Assembly (NCBI RefSeq): GCF_016086655.4
Contig: NC_052134.2
Location: 38,625,971-38,689,970, forward strand
DNA length: 64,000 nt
Direction of reading: 5' to 3'
From: Lepeophtheirus salmonis
Taxonomy: Eukaryota; Arthropoda; Copepoda; Siphonostomatoida; Caligidae
Under the pieces are notes generated by a model that did no database searches, was not told where the DNA came from, and saw nothing but the letters and a program-made list of their open reading frames with translations. The position numbers were made by a program, and so were the translations under genes. Positions 12,136 through 24,920 of the stretch are shown in pieces; within the stretch, counting starts at the first letter, position 1, and each line of letters opens with the position of its first letter.

Positions 12136-15100
12136 ATATAAGTTGTTTATATATGGACTTCCAAAACTTTGCCAAGGTTCGATAGGGTTATTGTAATACC
12201 CTATCGTTTACTTACACTTAATCAGTGTAACTCCATCTTACAACGAATTGAAGAAACATTACTAAAAAAAACATATTCACACTTGATAAAAGAAGATAAA
12301 CTTCTTCTATCAAAAAAGGTGATAAAAAATATTCAATTTATAATTTTTTTAAAAAACATTTAAAAAAAATATACATCTGCAAGGAAATTTTGTAAATTTT
12401 TTTATTTTTAATAGTTGATCCCATATGGAAGTATTAAAATTATCTACTAATTGTGAATGGATCACTTATGTAATTGTTTCTATCATGATATCTCAATCCC
12501 TAGAAAGGAGTCCACTCTACTTCCTTATGAGTTCTGGTAGTTTTCAGGTGAATTCTCCTCCCATCGTCCCTGGTGAAATTCAGATTCCGAATATCTCTTG
12601 AGATGGATGATCAAGTTAGAAGTATCTACCTTCGATTGCCTCGATCTTCCTTTTACAAGGTATGACGTCATGAAGTTGGTAAAAATACTATGATAACGTT
12701 CACTATTTGCAAGTATATCCCCATAAAAAACGGGATCACTACAAAATGGAACAAAATCTTTAGAGATGCATATTTTTTAAATAGATATTTTTTTTAAATT
12801 ATACAATGAAGATATATATTTTTTTAAATAAACTATGATATTCCTTATCACTATGTATTATGAATAAGTTATAAGGGTCTAAAAATATATACTTTTACTT
12901 AAGTTTTATTAATTTTAACTTTAATTTGGAGATTGTTTTAAGGGTAAAAATGACTCTGGACGATAATAATCCCAAATTAATATAATCCTAGATATTTTAG
13001 AATTCAGATGACAGAGAGAAAAACTGAGATCAGTTTGGAAATCTAAGCTCAAAGATAAATTCGATTATTGTTTTCAATTAATATGTACAAAAGGTTTTCT
13101 GAAAATAGGATTTTCCATCCGTAAAATCTTGTGTTTCATTGGTTCTTCTTCCTTCTTGGGGCCTTTGTAAGCTATTAATTGTATTCCATATCCCTTAAAT
13201 GATGGATACATTGAACCTGTAAGCATTATAGCTACTTGAAATGTTACAAATTTGGATTTATCATCTCACTTCAACTTATTTATTAGATTTAAATCACTCA
13301 GTATGTCGTTTTTATGGCTTTATTAGCCCACACGCTTTCTCCCATACGGAAGTCCTGTTATTCTTACAAAAAATGATTACAAGTTCTTCTTTCTACGGTA
13401 TCCCAAATATAAGACTTTACTAAACTTTCCTATTATTCTGGAAGTTTGAACAAAAATGAGGTTCCTTGGAACATAAAGTACTAGTTTAAAATCTGCACTT
13501 TACTCCATATCTACCATCCTGAAAGATTTTTGCTCAAAATTGTACTATAAATAATTCCAAAAGCATTTTGAAATGATACGTTCTGGAAAGTTCATTTCAT
13601 AACCACCGATGCTCTTTACTACCTACAATTTTTCAAAGTTGTACTTTATATTCTTGGATATTCCTCTCCAACCTCCTGCTAAGTAATATACAAAAAAAAT
13701 TGACCAACATACCCTTCCTAAATTGGTCGTTGGGCAGTTTTTATTCTTCTTGCGTTCATTTCCATCATTCTGACTTTTCTCTCTAGGGATGTTGCGTCAA
13801 ATCCATTTTTCATCCGCACAAATAAGAAACAATTATTGGTCGTTTCGGCTAATTAAAAGAAAAGACATAAGGGAAAACAGGAAAATAGCACGCTAACGAG
13901 CACCGGATGGCTTCATTGAGGGCGTTATTAGGCTCTTCTTATCGAATAATAACAATATATTAATTATAACTCTGGATTTTGGTTTATTAGTTTTACGTAT
14001 GTAGAAATAATAATAAGTACATTACGAATGAGAAAGGTCAGGAATATAAAAATCTAATAAAAACTAAAGAGCAATCTTTTTTGATACGAAGCAGCTTATT
14101 CTTAATTTATGAGATATGCTTTTTATTAAAAGAGGGTTTTTTGAAGTTTTTTAAAACTTTGTTGGAATTTTAATTGTCATTTAAATAAAAATATAATTGA
14201 CACAATAAATATATCTACAATTCGCAATTTTAATGGATTGATAAAGTGACTTGCTACTAATTTTTGTGTCCTTTTAGTTTTTATTATCTGGGATATTTCG
14301 TTAATTGCTATTTACTGTATCTATTTGGAAATGATATTAAATGGTATTAAAACATAATAGGATCACATCATGTATCGCAAGCTCCTGGTATGAGAGAGTA
14401 TTTAAGTACATTACAAGTATTATAAAATAAGAATAGATCGACAAAAACATCAAAAAAGTCCGCCAAATAATTTTCAAGATCGTACAATGAAGTTGATTGA
14501 CATAGCTATGACTTTATAGATATTAAAGGAAGGTGTTGGACATATTGTGGTTGAATTTTTGGACATGCAAATACTCTGTACAAAGTGAGTATCGTGCGAG
14601 CTCACGATCAATCAAAATCAAGAGGCCTATTTTAAAATAGCATTGTAAAGTTGAATGACCATTATAATACTTGTATTGCCCTCAAAGGTATATTGGATAA
14701 ATGAATCGAATTTTGGTAAATAAATGGGTTTTACTATGTTAGGCAACGAGTTTTCAAGCGACCAGTTAAATATACTTATAAATTTTTAATTAAAAAACAA
14801 AACTATATGAAATTTGGCCAGTTAATAGACAAAGTCGATAAGTTAACTGGATTCTACCAGTAGTTTACTCGAAATTCCTGGACGTTTACCAAAGCTAACT
14901 TTTTTGAAATACAAACTTTAAAAATTTGAATTTAAATGTATTATAACTATTTAAACTCAATTTTTTTTATAGAGAGTTGTAGCTTACAAAGAAAATGTAT
15001 TCGTCGCCATAAATAAATTAGTTGTTTATGTGCATTGAAGCTAACTAAATTTGTGATTAAGAAGTACGGTTTTATAGTTCCAACAATATAACATATATGT

Positions 15101-17755
15101 CAGCCAATATCCTTTTATGAATTTTTCCTACAGTTTACCGGATAATAACCGTATTTTAAGGAGATGTCTGGAAGTTGACGAAAATTAACTTTGGTTAAAA
15201 CGCAAATTTTGCAAAAGTCCTTTTTTTTCTTCAAATGTTCGTTTAATTGGTTAGATGGAGTTGTACTGATTAAGTATAAGTAAACATAATAGTATTATAT
15301 TTACTCTATCTAAGCTATGAATATTTTGGTAAAATTAATATCCATAAAGTTTATTTCTTTTTCTGGGAATCACCTGGGCGCGAACGTACACACATTGAAT
15401 TCAAGAGAATAACTTCTCTCGAGCGAATTGTCCATAAGCTACTGCTATTCCTTAAATTTATTAGAACTTTTGAAAGAAAAAATAATTAATACAGAGTTGT
15501 AGCTCGTATTATGAAAAATAACTAGCTGACAAAAAAAAGAAAAATAGTTAAAATTCGCAGAGTAATTAGCGATATAAGAAGTACATTCATCTATATTTGT
15601 AATGTAACTAAATTAACTACGTTATTAATAAATAAAAACTTTGTGATATCATATGTAAAGCGACACTTTGGAAAAAAATATACAAACGCTGCATCCTTGT
15701 ATTTCCTGAAGACAGCAGGTGCGTTTTTTCACTTTCTTTTAAAGCCTTAGTTCTGATTAATATATTTCCAATATCCATATTAACTTGCTCCAAAACATTA
15801 AAAGAATGAATTCCAATATATTTTAGTACATGTTTGAGCAAATATAAATCGCTGGAGCAAAAAAGATTCCAGTTTCCGTAGAGGTAGCATAAACTGTTTT
15901 AGGATAATATAAAAAGAACTATGGCTTCCAATCTTCTTCGATAAAACGGTGTTCGATGCTCACTTAGTAAAATATATTTTTTGAGAAGACTATTGTCAGA
16001 ACAATAAATAATATTTTACGACATAGTCAAATGGTATCAATAATCCCCTTTTAGAAATCAGAACTTGTACCTTATGATTTCTACTTTAAATACTATAACA
16101 TAAAAACAAATTTTGATGTTGATCGTCTCTCACACCATATACATATATTCGATCTCAGTATAGCAAAGCGTGTCTGTAATTAAATCATTATTATCGGGGT
16201 TCTTTTTGTTAAACGCTATAAGTTGAAATTATGACATTGATAAAAAATATATAGATAAAGTATTGATTAATTTCATCTACTAAGTATAATCCTTGATATA
16301 ATCAACAATTGATTAATTATTTTGGATGATAGGTACATATCAATTCATAGAATGTTGAATTAATTCTTTCAAGTTGAAATATTTTTTTTATTTTTTTTTT
16401 TTTTGCAAAAGGAGTTTTCCTTTTATAAATTTAATGAAAGGATTAATTTGGAAAGTTATATGTACCTATGTACGTGATATAAAAAGGAAATTGATACAAT
16501 TTATAATATAGAATTGTTTCATTAAATAAGTACTCAAATGTTTATGTTACCCATATTATTTCTGTACACAGCATGATTTTACAGTAAACTTTGAAAATAA
16601 TTGACACACCAAATCAAACATGGAATATATGTTTCTAAGTGAGTAAAGTTATATTTTAATCAATAAGGTTTTTGGCCCTTCATGATATAATTGATTTAAA
16701 TTAGATATATGAATTTCCTTGGTGTATGTTAAAAATGGAATGCTCAGCCCCGAGATAAAAACATAAAAGAAGACAAGACTCAAACCCGAAATATGTAAAA
16801 AAAACAGTTGCACTGGTATAAGGGTAAGAAAATAATAATTATGAACTAAAAGTATCATATTTAGAAATAATCTGAAGTATATTTTTTTTTGCAATGAAAA
16901 TATCTAAATATTATAGTTTACTATTCATTATTCCATTTTGAGGACTTTTAAACATACTTTCTCTCTATTCAATCTTTTATTTAACTATAGCATCATCTAG
17001 CTTATTGTCCGTGACACAAAGTAGACTTAATTTATCGTCAAACATAATCTATATTGATGAGTGTGGCAGTCGGCTCAAACTACTGGAAGTTTAGTAGATT
17101 CCAAGAATATTACATTATCTTTGAATCAACTTTAGTGCATGGTTCTCAAATAATATTTCATGAAAGCTTAGATGAATTTAATGCTTTTGTGGCTATAAAT
17201 TTGGATATTTTCTTTTTAGAAATAAGTATGTCGTCACAGCAATATTTTTGGAACATGAAAATTTCTATGAATGTACTTCTATGTTGAAGAAAAAAAACGA
17301 CAATACCAAATATTTATCCTTTTCTAATCTTGAAACAGTAATTTTTCTCAACGTTCTGCCCACTCCTAGAAATTAGCTGATTGCCCACTGAAACTTTATT
17401 TTTATTTTATGTGCACCAGTATTCAGTATTTTTTTTTTTTTTTACAGCTACTGATATGCGTCATACTTAGCTTGATGGTAGATAATTGATAATTTTCTCA
17501 GCTATGACTAGTTAGTTAAATATTTATTACTGCTTGCCATGCATACATAAAATAAAATTTTACAAATTTAAGGCAACGAGCACGACCACACAACGGGGTA
17601 TTTATGCTACTACAGCAGATTCTAAAACTTAGTTTAAACTAAAATTTAGTTCAGTAATATTTTTAATTTTTTTACATTTCGTAAATTTTAAAATACGAAA
17701 GTCTTCGTTTTCCTCATTCATTGCTTGATGTCTCACGTAAGATAGGGCGGGATGT
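12136..17755. other. Long gene-poor AT-rich spacer
   Basis: No gene could be supported in 5.6 kb. Between 14740 and 15530 there are weakly similar blocks, each with GAGTTGTAGCT or GGAGTTGTACT after a T-rich run (near 14975, 15260 and 15493). This suggests an old tandem duplication too diverged to delimit. Short frames at 13241-13423, 15617-15841, 16649-16894 and 17054-17287 show no family motif. Confidence 0.5.
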
Positions 17756-19050
17756 CTATTGTCTCAATTTTTCTCTTCCGAGCTTGATCCACTTCCACTT
17801 CGGCTTATTAAGTATAGTATGCGTATGTTTCATACTTTGATCTTTTTTATGGCGGTCACACCAATATTGATGAATAACCTTATTTATGTAGCTTGAAGGC
17901 GTCCGAATAGTAAACTGGTTTTTGCTCTCTGTACCCCTCTTTGCAAGATGGTCTGCAAATTCATTTCCTGTAATGTCAGAATGTTCTTTGCACCATTCTA
18001 GATGTATATTTTTCTCACTCATTCTTTCAATGATGGTATCTTAACATTTTAAAACTTATTTAGTAGTAGTAATTGGATTAAAGTTTTCAGCAATTACTAA
18101 TTGGGAGTCCGATCTGATTATTACATTGTTCAGTGTTTTTTGTACCTGAGAAGAGCTTCTACACCTTATGGCAAAAATCTCTGCTTGATACACAGAAGCC
18201 TCTTTATTCAATGAAGCCATTAAATGAAAAATTGATGCATCACCTTTGGTGATGTTCCATCCAGCCCCAGTGTTTTCGTCTTCGTTTTTAGACCGGTCCG
18301 GATAGTTGATTGCGTCAGGATTCTTAATATGTATATTATCTAACCAAATGCGATTACTTTTTATGTAGTCACTTGTTTGATCCATTCCGACTTGTGTAAA
18401 TATTTTATCACTATGGAACCGATGTCCAAGACGTTTTGGAAGATAACCAATTCCATCCCAGGTATCATGTAAGAAATTCTTCGTTCTCTATCTTGATTTT
18501 GTCGCCTGTTCTTAATGTATATGTCCAGAGGAGTAATACCCAACACTGCCTCCATTCCTGCAGTTGGTGTTGATCGAAATGTATGAGTCATGGCCAGGAG
18601 TGATTTCCTTTGAATGGTGTTTACTATTTTTCTTGCACTTTTCTTTGTAGTGATTGTATGTCCTCCATAGACACCCATAGGATATGATAGGTCAGATCAT
18701 AGCTTCATACAAACAGAGAACCTTGTCCTAGATCAGACCCCATTTTTGTCCTATGATTGCCTTGGCCAATATTCCATATCCAAGAACACTTGGAGGTTTT
18801 TTTTTCTTTTTTCAAACGTTCTATCCAGGTGAGTCACTCATCAAAGGCCACACTTAGGTATGTACATGATATGTGCGGCATATTCCATCACTTTTCCATC
18901 CATTTCTAATTGTGGAAAGTATTTTGATCTAAGTTTATAAGCTTTAATATGACTTCATTGTTATTTCTTATGTCAAAAATGACTTCTTTTCATTCCAACA
19001 TGCATTCATAAAGACAAACTTTGCTTTATTAATATAGATTCAATATTGTA
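17756..19050 (-). pseudogene. Non-LTR retrotransposon 3' part: reverse transcriptase end plus RNase H
   Basis: Read on the minus strand, this is the 3' part of the ORF2 of a LINE-type element that carries an RNase H domain (I/R1/LOA-like group, inferred from domain order). From about 19040 down to 18680 there are decayed reverse-transcriptase thumb motifs (a LEMDGKVMEYA-like block, then GQKWGLI and YEAMI). From 18678 to 18361 follow IQRKSLLAMTHTFRSTPTA and LGITPLDIYIKNRR, the conserved region just after the RT. RNase H begins at about 18300 with GAGWNITKGD, EASVYQAEIFAI (catalytic E) and IIRSDSQLVI (catalytic D). It ends at about 18000-17756 with LEWCKEHSDITGNEFADHLA, which holds the HSDITGNEFAD active-site block. 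Stops and frame changes at about 18360 and 18030-18055 break it. The 5' part (endonuclease and RT core) is absent, as expected from 5' truncation. Confidence 0.88.
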
Positions 19051-19689
19051 TTTAGTTTCGTTTTTTTGGGTTTTTTTTTATCAGATGAGGAACCGGAAGG
19101 ATGTATTTTAATCATATGATGTATTTGTTTGCTAATTTATGGACGGATACAAAAATAGATTAAATGTTATTAAAAAATCAGTTTCATTTCCCGAATACAA
19201 TATTAAATATCCAAAGGATAGATACATATACTTACATTCCTGTGACAATATATATCTTGTAAGAGTTACATAATTAATAGTAATTTTTCTTTTCTAATGT
19301 TGTAGCTTCAAGATACAAAATATTATATTTCTTTCATCAATATTTTATTTTTCATTTGTCATGGTGTACATAAATATTGTAATAAGTACAAAATTGAAGC
19401 GACTTATCTATTCTATATTTTATAATACAAACTTATTATATATGTAACACAAATTATATCTCAATAACCTGAAGGAAAAACTTGGTAATCTTGAAATATT
19501 TGTTTTTATTCTAATTTTCTATACATATTTAGAAAAAATGCAATCATTTGATGTAACAGGGAATCCCGCGTAATCTAACCCTTGACCTTAGGGGCATTCA
19601 ATGTCAGTATACACAGACACAAATCATAGGTTGTGATGTAAATCGTGTCTATTTTTTTAGGTTACCCGGTTTTTTTTTGGTTTTTTTTT
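19051..19689. other. AT-rich spacer, no gene seen
   Basis: Nothing recognised apart from T-rich runs near 19060-19080 and 19665-19690. Confidence 0.5.
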
Positions 19690-19990
19690 AAAGTTAATTT
19701 GAAAAATGAATTTCCTTTTTCTTAGCCATTGTCATTATTATCAAATTAATGAGTAGTGAAATCCATTTCCTACTAAATTCAATCATTTTCAAAACCTGAT
19801 TGAAAATTCGTGTGTGCTCATAAAAAACGGAGAGTAAGTTTGAGGATTTATAATTGTAAGTCCTTGTTGGACTCCGAGTAGAATTGGGGATCGACATCGT
19901 AGTAATTCTCGCCAATGTGCTTGTTTATTACCTTCTCCCCTCCTCTCTTGTCAGAGCTGATTGTAGCTGATCTACTAAAACGTCATGACA
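19690..19990 (-). repeat. Dispersed repeat family A, copy 1 (inverted)
   Basis: Its reverse complement matches 39945-40270 over nearly its whole length. The clearest shared blocks are GTCGATCCCCAATTCTACTC, GAGTCCAACAAGGACTTACA, TTTTATGAGCACACAC and GATCAGCTACAATYAGCT. It holds no convincing ORF (the frame at 19694-19915 lies within the repeat). It lies inverted relative to copy 2 at 20637-20960. Confidence 0.75.
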
Positions 19991-20274
19991 GCCAAGCTGC
20001 TTCCGCACAATTAGTCTTCAAATTCTCAAAGTTAACATGTTGAATTTTAGTTTTTGTAACATGCCCAAAATACACACAATTTTATTATGCAAAAATGGAA
20101 TTGACACCCTCAAAAATATGAAATAGTTGAGCCAAACATTCTAATTGTAAAAGTTAGGTATATTAAGAACATAGAGGGCACTTAAAATATTTTTATTTCT
20201 ATATATAAAAATTGCAATATTAACAATTTTTTACCATAATAATATGAATTTAGAGATGTCAATAGGTTGATTTT

Positions 20275-20570
20275 TTAACATATTATTTTATGAACATGCT
20301 GTACTCGTTCAGTGGGATGTCCTCGATGCTTTAACCCAACACCCGGTCGTTGTGGCTGTTGTAAGCCAGCTTCACGTTGAAGATCTTCTCGACAGTCCAA
20401 ATAATTGTAACGTGCATACAAGAATTGAAGAATGTCAGAAGGACCTCTGCCCAGGTCAGCTTCTTGGCCATTGTAGCCTCGCTGAGGAGCGGCCACTTTT
20501 GTAGAAAATACGCCTTCCTCCTCAGGTCTGTTGTCACGACGTCAAAGAATTTCCCTACCTATTGCTCAGT
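20275..20570 (-). pseudogene. Mariner-like transposase, central fragment
   Basis: On the minus strand, RRKAYFLQKWPLLSEATMAK is followed by WAEVLLTFFNSCMHVTIIWT and VEKIFNVKLAYNSHNDRVLG. This is the region around the first catalytic aspartate of mariner transposases, normally (S/T)DEK(I/T)F...N.QNDR. Here the aspartate is replaced by valine (VEKIF). The reading continues in another frame with LKHRGHPTERVQHVHK, so a frame change lies near 20335. Neither the N-terminal DNA-binding part nor the second half of the catalytic domain follows. The fragment is inactive and lies between inverted copies of repeat family A. Confidence 0.75.
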
Positions 20571-20636
20571 ATTACCACTCTATGTATTTTATCCCCATGG
20601 TTTAAAGTCATCTCAATTGATAAAAATACTATTATC

Positions 20637-20960
20637 CGGCGATATGTTAAAAAAAAAAAGAAACCGAAAATTAATGTAATCACTCCCATAATTTGAACAA
20701 TGTTTGGGATGAGAGCCGCGCAGTTGGTATAACGTTTCGTTAAATTCACTCCAAGCAGTTATGAGATGAAGGAAACAAACACTAAACCCACTTCATATCT
20801 GGCAATGATATAGACCCATGATAGGCAATTATTCCCCCATTGTTGATCCTCAATACTACTCCAAGTCCAACAAGGACTTATAACTCCTCAATAAATCGTC
20901 TTTCAGAAACAAGTGATTGCTTTATAATAATAAGCTACATATTCTCTCTTCAAAAATATA
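20637..20960 (+). repeat. Dispersed repeat family A, copy 2
   Basis: It aligns with 39943-40200 in the same orientation. Both start with a poly(A) run followed by ACCGAAAAT and later contain CAA(T)ACTACTCCAAGTCCAACAAGGACTTA or its variant. It is more diverged than copy 1. Confidence 0.65.
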
Positions 20961-21724
20961 AGAAGAAAAAAGCTGTGGAAGTATTTATTTGTGTATCATC
21001 TACAAAAAACTGGACTCTCTTCCATTATAATGTGATTTTAATCTATGGCAATCTCTATCAAGAGATATGTTGTCTCTCAAAGTTACTATATCGTTTATGA
21101 CATTCTCCAATGCGTAGTTTTTATCCTCACCGCAATTTTGACAATTTTCACACCCCTTATAATACTACAATGTAGCAAAGTTGTAGACTCAAGCCAGAAA
21201 TATGATGCTTTGTGACTCGATTTGAAATTTTAAATTGTACTTGAACTCAAAAGACTGCTGACCTAGAAATCGTTACAATAAAAGTAATTCAAGTCACGAA
21301 ATATCGGTTTCCGATATTGAAAACAAACTTTTCGAGTTCGTGAGTAAATTCAGAAGAACTACATATACAATTTTCATTTTTATTAAATAGATACTTGATC
21401 TCTCCAGTAACTTTTTAAAAAAACTACTATTATCTCAAAATAGACTTTTCTGCAATTCAAATGTTAGGTTAAAATTTTCTCAATCTGTACAACATTATAT
21501 TTTGAAATTAGATTATTTTTCAATGGTTTAAAAATATATTGTTCCTTAACACTGGAAACAAGTCAGACTACTCAACATAAATTAAGAGATAAAGTACAAA
21601 TCGGAAATAAATTTCATTAAAAACCCACATTTTTTTTATGCCACCGAAGGAAATGTAAAATAGGGCATGTCAGAAGAAAAGAGGATATTTGGTCACATGG
21701 ATTTTATGCTCAACTAGGAATGTG

Positions 21725-21905
21725 TTATAAATAGGGATGGGCAGCATTTTGTAGAGTAGTGGAAAATGTAAGATCAAAACTTATGGCAGTATTGAATTAA
21801 GATCCTTCTTAACATCAGCTGTCTTTAGTGTATAGTGTATAGAACCTTCAAATATAAATTAGCATTAGTGCATGGAAAATATTATAAAATTATACTAAAA
21901 CATAT
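21725..21905 (+). repeat. Dispersed repeat family B, copy 1
   Basis: Begins AGGGATGGGCAGC and shares TATTGAATTAAGATCCTTCTTAACATCAGCTG-like sequence and GCATTAGTGCATGGAAAATATTA with 47880-48060. The RGGATGGG start resembles a hAT-type terminus, but no partner end was found. Confidence 0.6.
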
Positions 21906-22282
21906 AAATGACCGAGTGTCAACATTAATAAATTTGTACGAAAATATATAATTTTTGTGGACAAGATTTGAAGAAAAATGATACATACAATCTAAGTAAA
22001 AAATAACTTTTAAATGTAACTGATGGTTAAAATTTGTTTCAAATACATTCATATCTATTTTTCATAAAGTAAGTTGAAAAGGTTTTTTGAAGGCATAACT
22101 AGATATAAGATTTATTTCTTATAATCTAAGAAGTCAAAGGGAATTTTTTAATATATAATTCTTAAGAAACGATTTTTGTATTTGTAAAATTTTAAACACG
22201 CATGCATCTACTTGACGTTGCCTTTTGGATATTTATAAGCATTTTGAAAATATTATTTGAGACTAAACAAACATTTTCACAA

Positions 22283-22375
22283 CACGTTGTTACTTTGATT
22301 GAATATCGTAACCTTTCCATTAAAAAAAAAAACAGAAAAAGACCCAAAATCATTTAGTTAATAGGTTTTTTTCCC
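22283..22375 (+). repeat. Dispersed repeat family C, copy 1
   Basis: CACGTTGTTACTTTGATTG, CGTAACCTTTCC, a purine-rich run and CCCAAAATCAT recur in the same order at 38287-38370 and 39280-39400. Confidence 0.6.
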
Positions 22376-24720
22376 CTAATAGGACATAAGCAAATTAATA
22401 TGTATAAATAAAATCCCGAGATGGATCAGATGAATTCAGTAAGCATAATAAACAAACAAGTACACAAATTACAATAAAATATAGTAAATGCAAGGGGTAC
22501 CACTATCCACAATATAAATAAACTAATAATAACAATGGATTTTATTAAAATAGATATGTTAAAAAAGTAAGGATAATTACAAAGATTTTCACAATGGGAT
22601 CGATCGGATCAAGTAGTTTTTACGTAGGGGCTGCAGCCCAACTCAAGGAGAATGATTTGTACTGAGTTTCTAAAAAAAGGTCATTCGAGAGTTGAACACT
22701 TTTGCTTACTACACTCATTTACCAAATTAATTTTAAATTATTAACTAGGAAAAATGTAAGCTTTTCTATCAATAAATTATTTTAGATAGGTTATTTAGAT
22801 GAGTCTTAATTATCAATAAATAGATATTAAATCAATTAGAATAATGATAATTAATTAACCAATGTATTAGCAAATACACTCATCCCACAATTACATATTT
22901 AAAAAATATTTACAAAGAAATCAATGAATTACGTTAGTCACACAACGTATATAATACTAAAGCTGTACCCCAGCAAATAATTGGGGGGTGATGTTCATAC
23001 TTTGTCATTCGACTGGATTTAAAGTGCAAATAGTGAAGGTGAGGTTCCCACTTTTTGTGGCATAACATACATTTGTCAATGATTGTTGCAAATATGGTAC
23101 ACGTTATGAACAAAAAAAAATATATATTACATAAAAAGTTTAGTTTTAATTACTTTTTCCTTAAAAACTTTTTTATTAAAAATTCCATTTTATGTAATAA
23201 AAAAACCTAATTTTTATTCTTCAAAATTTTGCCAAATTCCTCTTTCTGAAAAATATTAGTATGATAAATAATATCCATTTTAAAATATTGGTTGTATTTT
23301 TACCCATCTAAGTTAATTAATTATCCATAAAAATATAATTTTAGGTAATATTTTCCATATTTTCATCAAAATGTATTAGTTTTTAATTATCAAATTATAC
23401 TAATGATATTTTTTCATTGATAATGTAGGTCATTTAAAAAACTTATTATAATTATTATTTTTTTATAATGATCAATACCTAAACCTATCAATTCCTTATT
23501 CAAGTGTAATTTTAGAGAAAATGTTATTTAATCAAATTTAGGCCCGCTCCAACAACTTAAATTAAGCCTCACCCACCCCCAAAAAACAAAACATGTGGAC
23601 GCCCTGCTATATCGTGTACTAAGGGGTAGTGCCAGACAAAAAAACACACTTTGCATTAATAATGTAGAAGGTATAACACACCCAGAAATCCTTTAAATGT
23701 AATCTACATTTTTATAAGTACATTCACCCGTAATTACTCAATACTTAGATACTCTCCCCTCAAGAATGAGCAAATAAAAAATTTGTTCAGGTCTATAAAA
23801 ATTGAATCCCTCTCTTACCAAGTTTGATTATATATCTCACCCTAAACTGTATAAAAAAAGTGTTTCATCATCGTTATAGATTCTTATTTTCGTTTTCTAG
23901 GTAAAAATAAACCATTTCAAAGGAAAGAATAAGTTATTTTCCCCTAATTATTGTACTTTTCTGTCCTAATCGACAAAAAAAAATCTACAAATCTATCTAT
24001 TTTTAGTACATTTAGTTTGATGTAATTCAAATATCAGTGTTTATCATTGGCAGCAAATAGTGCTTACTCTTTTTGTATTCTTAAAGCCATTTCATGGAGT
24101 TTAATCCAGATTTATTTTGATAATTTGTCCATTTTATGTTGTAAAAATATCAACTTTGAGCCCCAAAAATGGTGTTTCCTTAAATTATGATGCAATTTAT
24201 GACGTAAGTGAAAATGTTCTTTAGACTTAATATTTTTTTTTAAATTAGATTCTAACCACATTCGTCTGATTCTATTACAGAATATCGCATCTAGAGATGA
24301 GAATTCAACTAGTGCCATATCAATCGAGAACGATTCCTTCTTTTGAATTTAAGGACCCAAAAGAAAGAGTGGACATTTAGTAGAAGAAGAGTAGTTTTAT
24401 CTCTTCTCTTTTCTGAGTTGCTTAAAATTGTCAGCTGCCATAGGATCTATTTTAAAGATCTTGAAAGCCATTTAACTACTACTTTAAGGGCTTAATATAA
24501 TTCTTGATTATACCAGGCAATCATTATACCGCTGTATCAAGGAAGTCCTTAAAAATTCAAAGAAGCGATTTAGCAACCTTATTAATACTCAAAAATGTAA
24601 TGATTTACCTATCCGATTGTCATAATATTAACACAGAAGTTATTTGAAAGAGACGAACAGATAAAGGAGGAACAATGTTCAGGCTAGTAAAAGTGCAAGT
24701 TTGCATGAAATTTTTTAACA

Positions 24721-24840
24721 AATGTCTTAATTACTTACCCCATTTAATTATAATTAATTATTTCCTAATAATATTATTTAAGTAAATTCGGTTCATTTTT
24801 AACTTTATTTCTTTTTAAAAATTATATTTTTAAATGAATA
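24721..24840 (+). repeat. Dispersed repeat family D, copy 1
   Basis: TAATTATTTCCTAA... followed by TAAATTCGGTTCATTTTTAA and CTTTAT matches 39450-39620 (TAAATTCGGTTCTTTTTTAA). It lies directly 5' of the P-like transposase remnant, so it may be part of that element's non-coding end. Confidence 0.5.
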
Positions 24841-24920
24841 ATAATTGGCAAGGCTCGAAAGAAGAGGTAAGACAGATGCTCACTTTAGATGCGTATGCTA
24901 ATAACTGCCCTTCTTTTACA

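Larger units (their letters stand above)
20961..24720. other. Gene-poor spacer with repeat fragments
   Basis: No gene could be supported. Fragments recognised here are described separately: 21725-21905 (pair with 47880-48060) and 22283-22375 (pair with 38287-38370 and 39280-39400). A GC-richer patch at 23540-23610 (CACCCACCCCCAAAAAAC, GTGGACGCCCTG) resembles the 50940-50995 repeat. The minus frame at 24112-24318 has no family motif. Confidence 0.5.
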
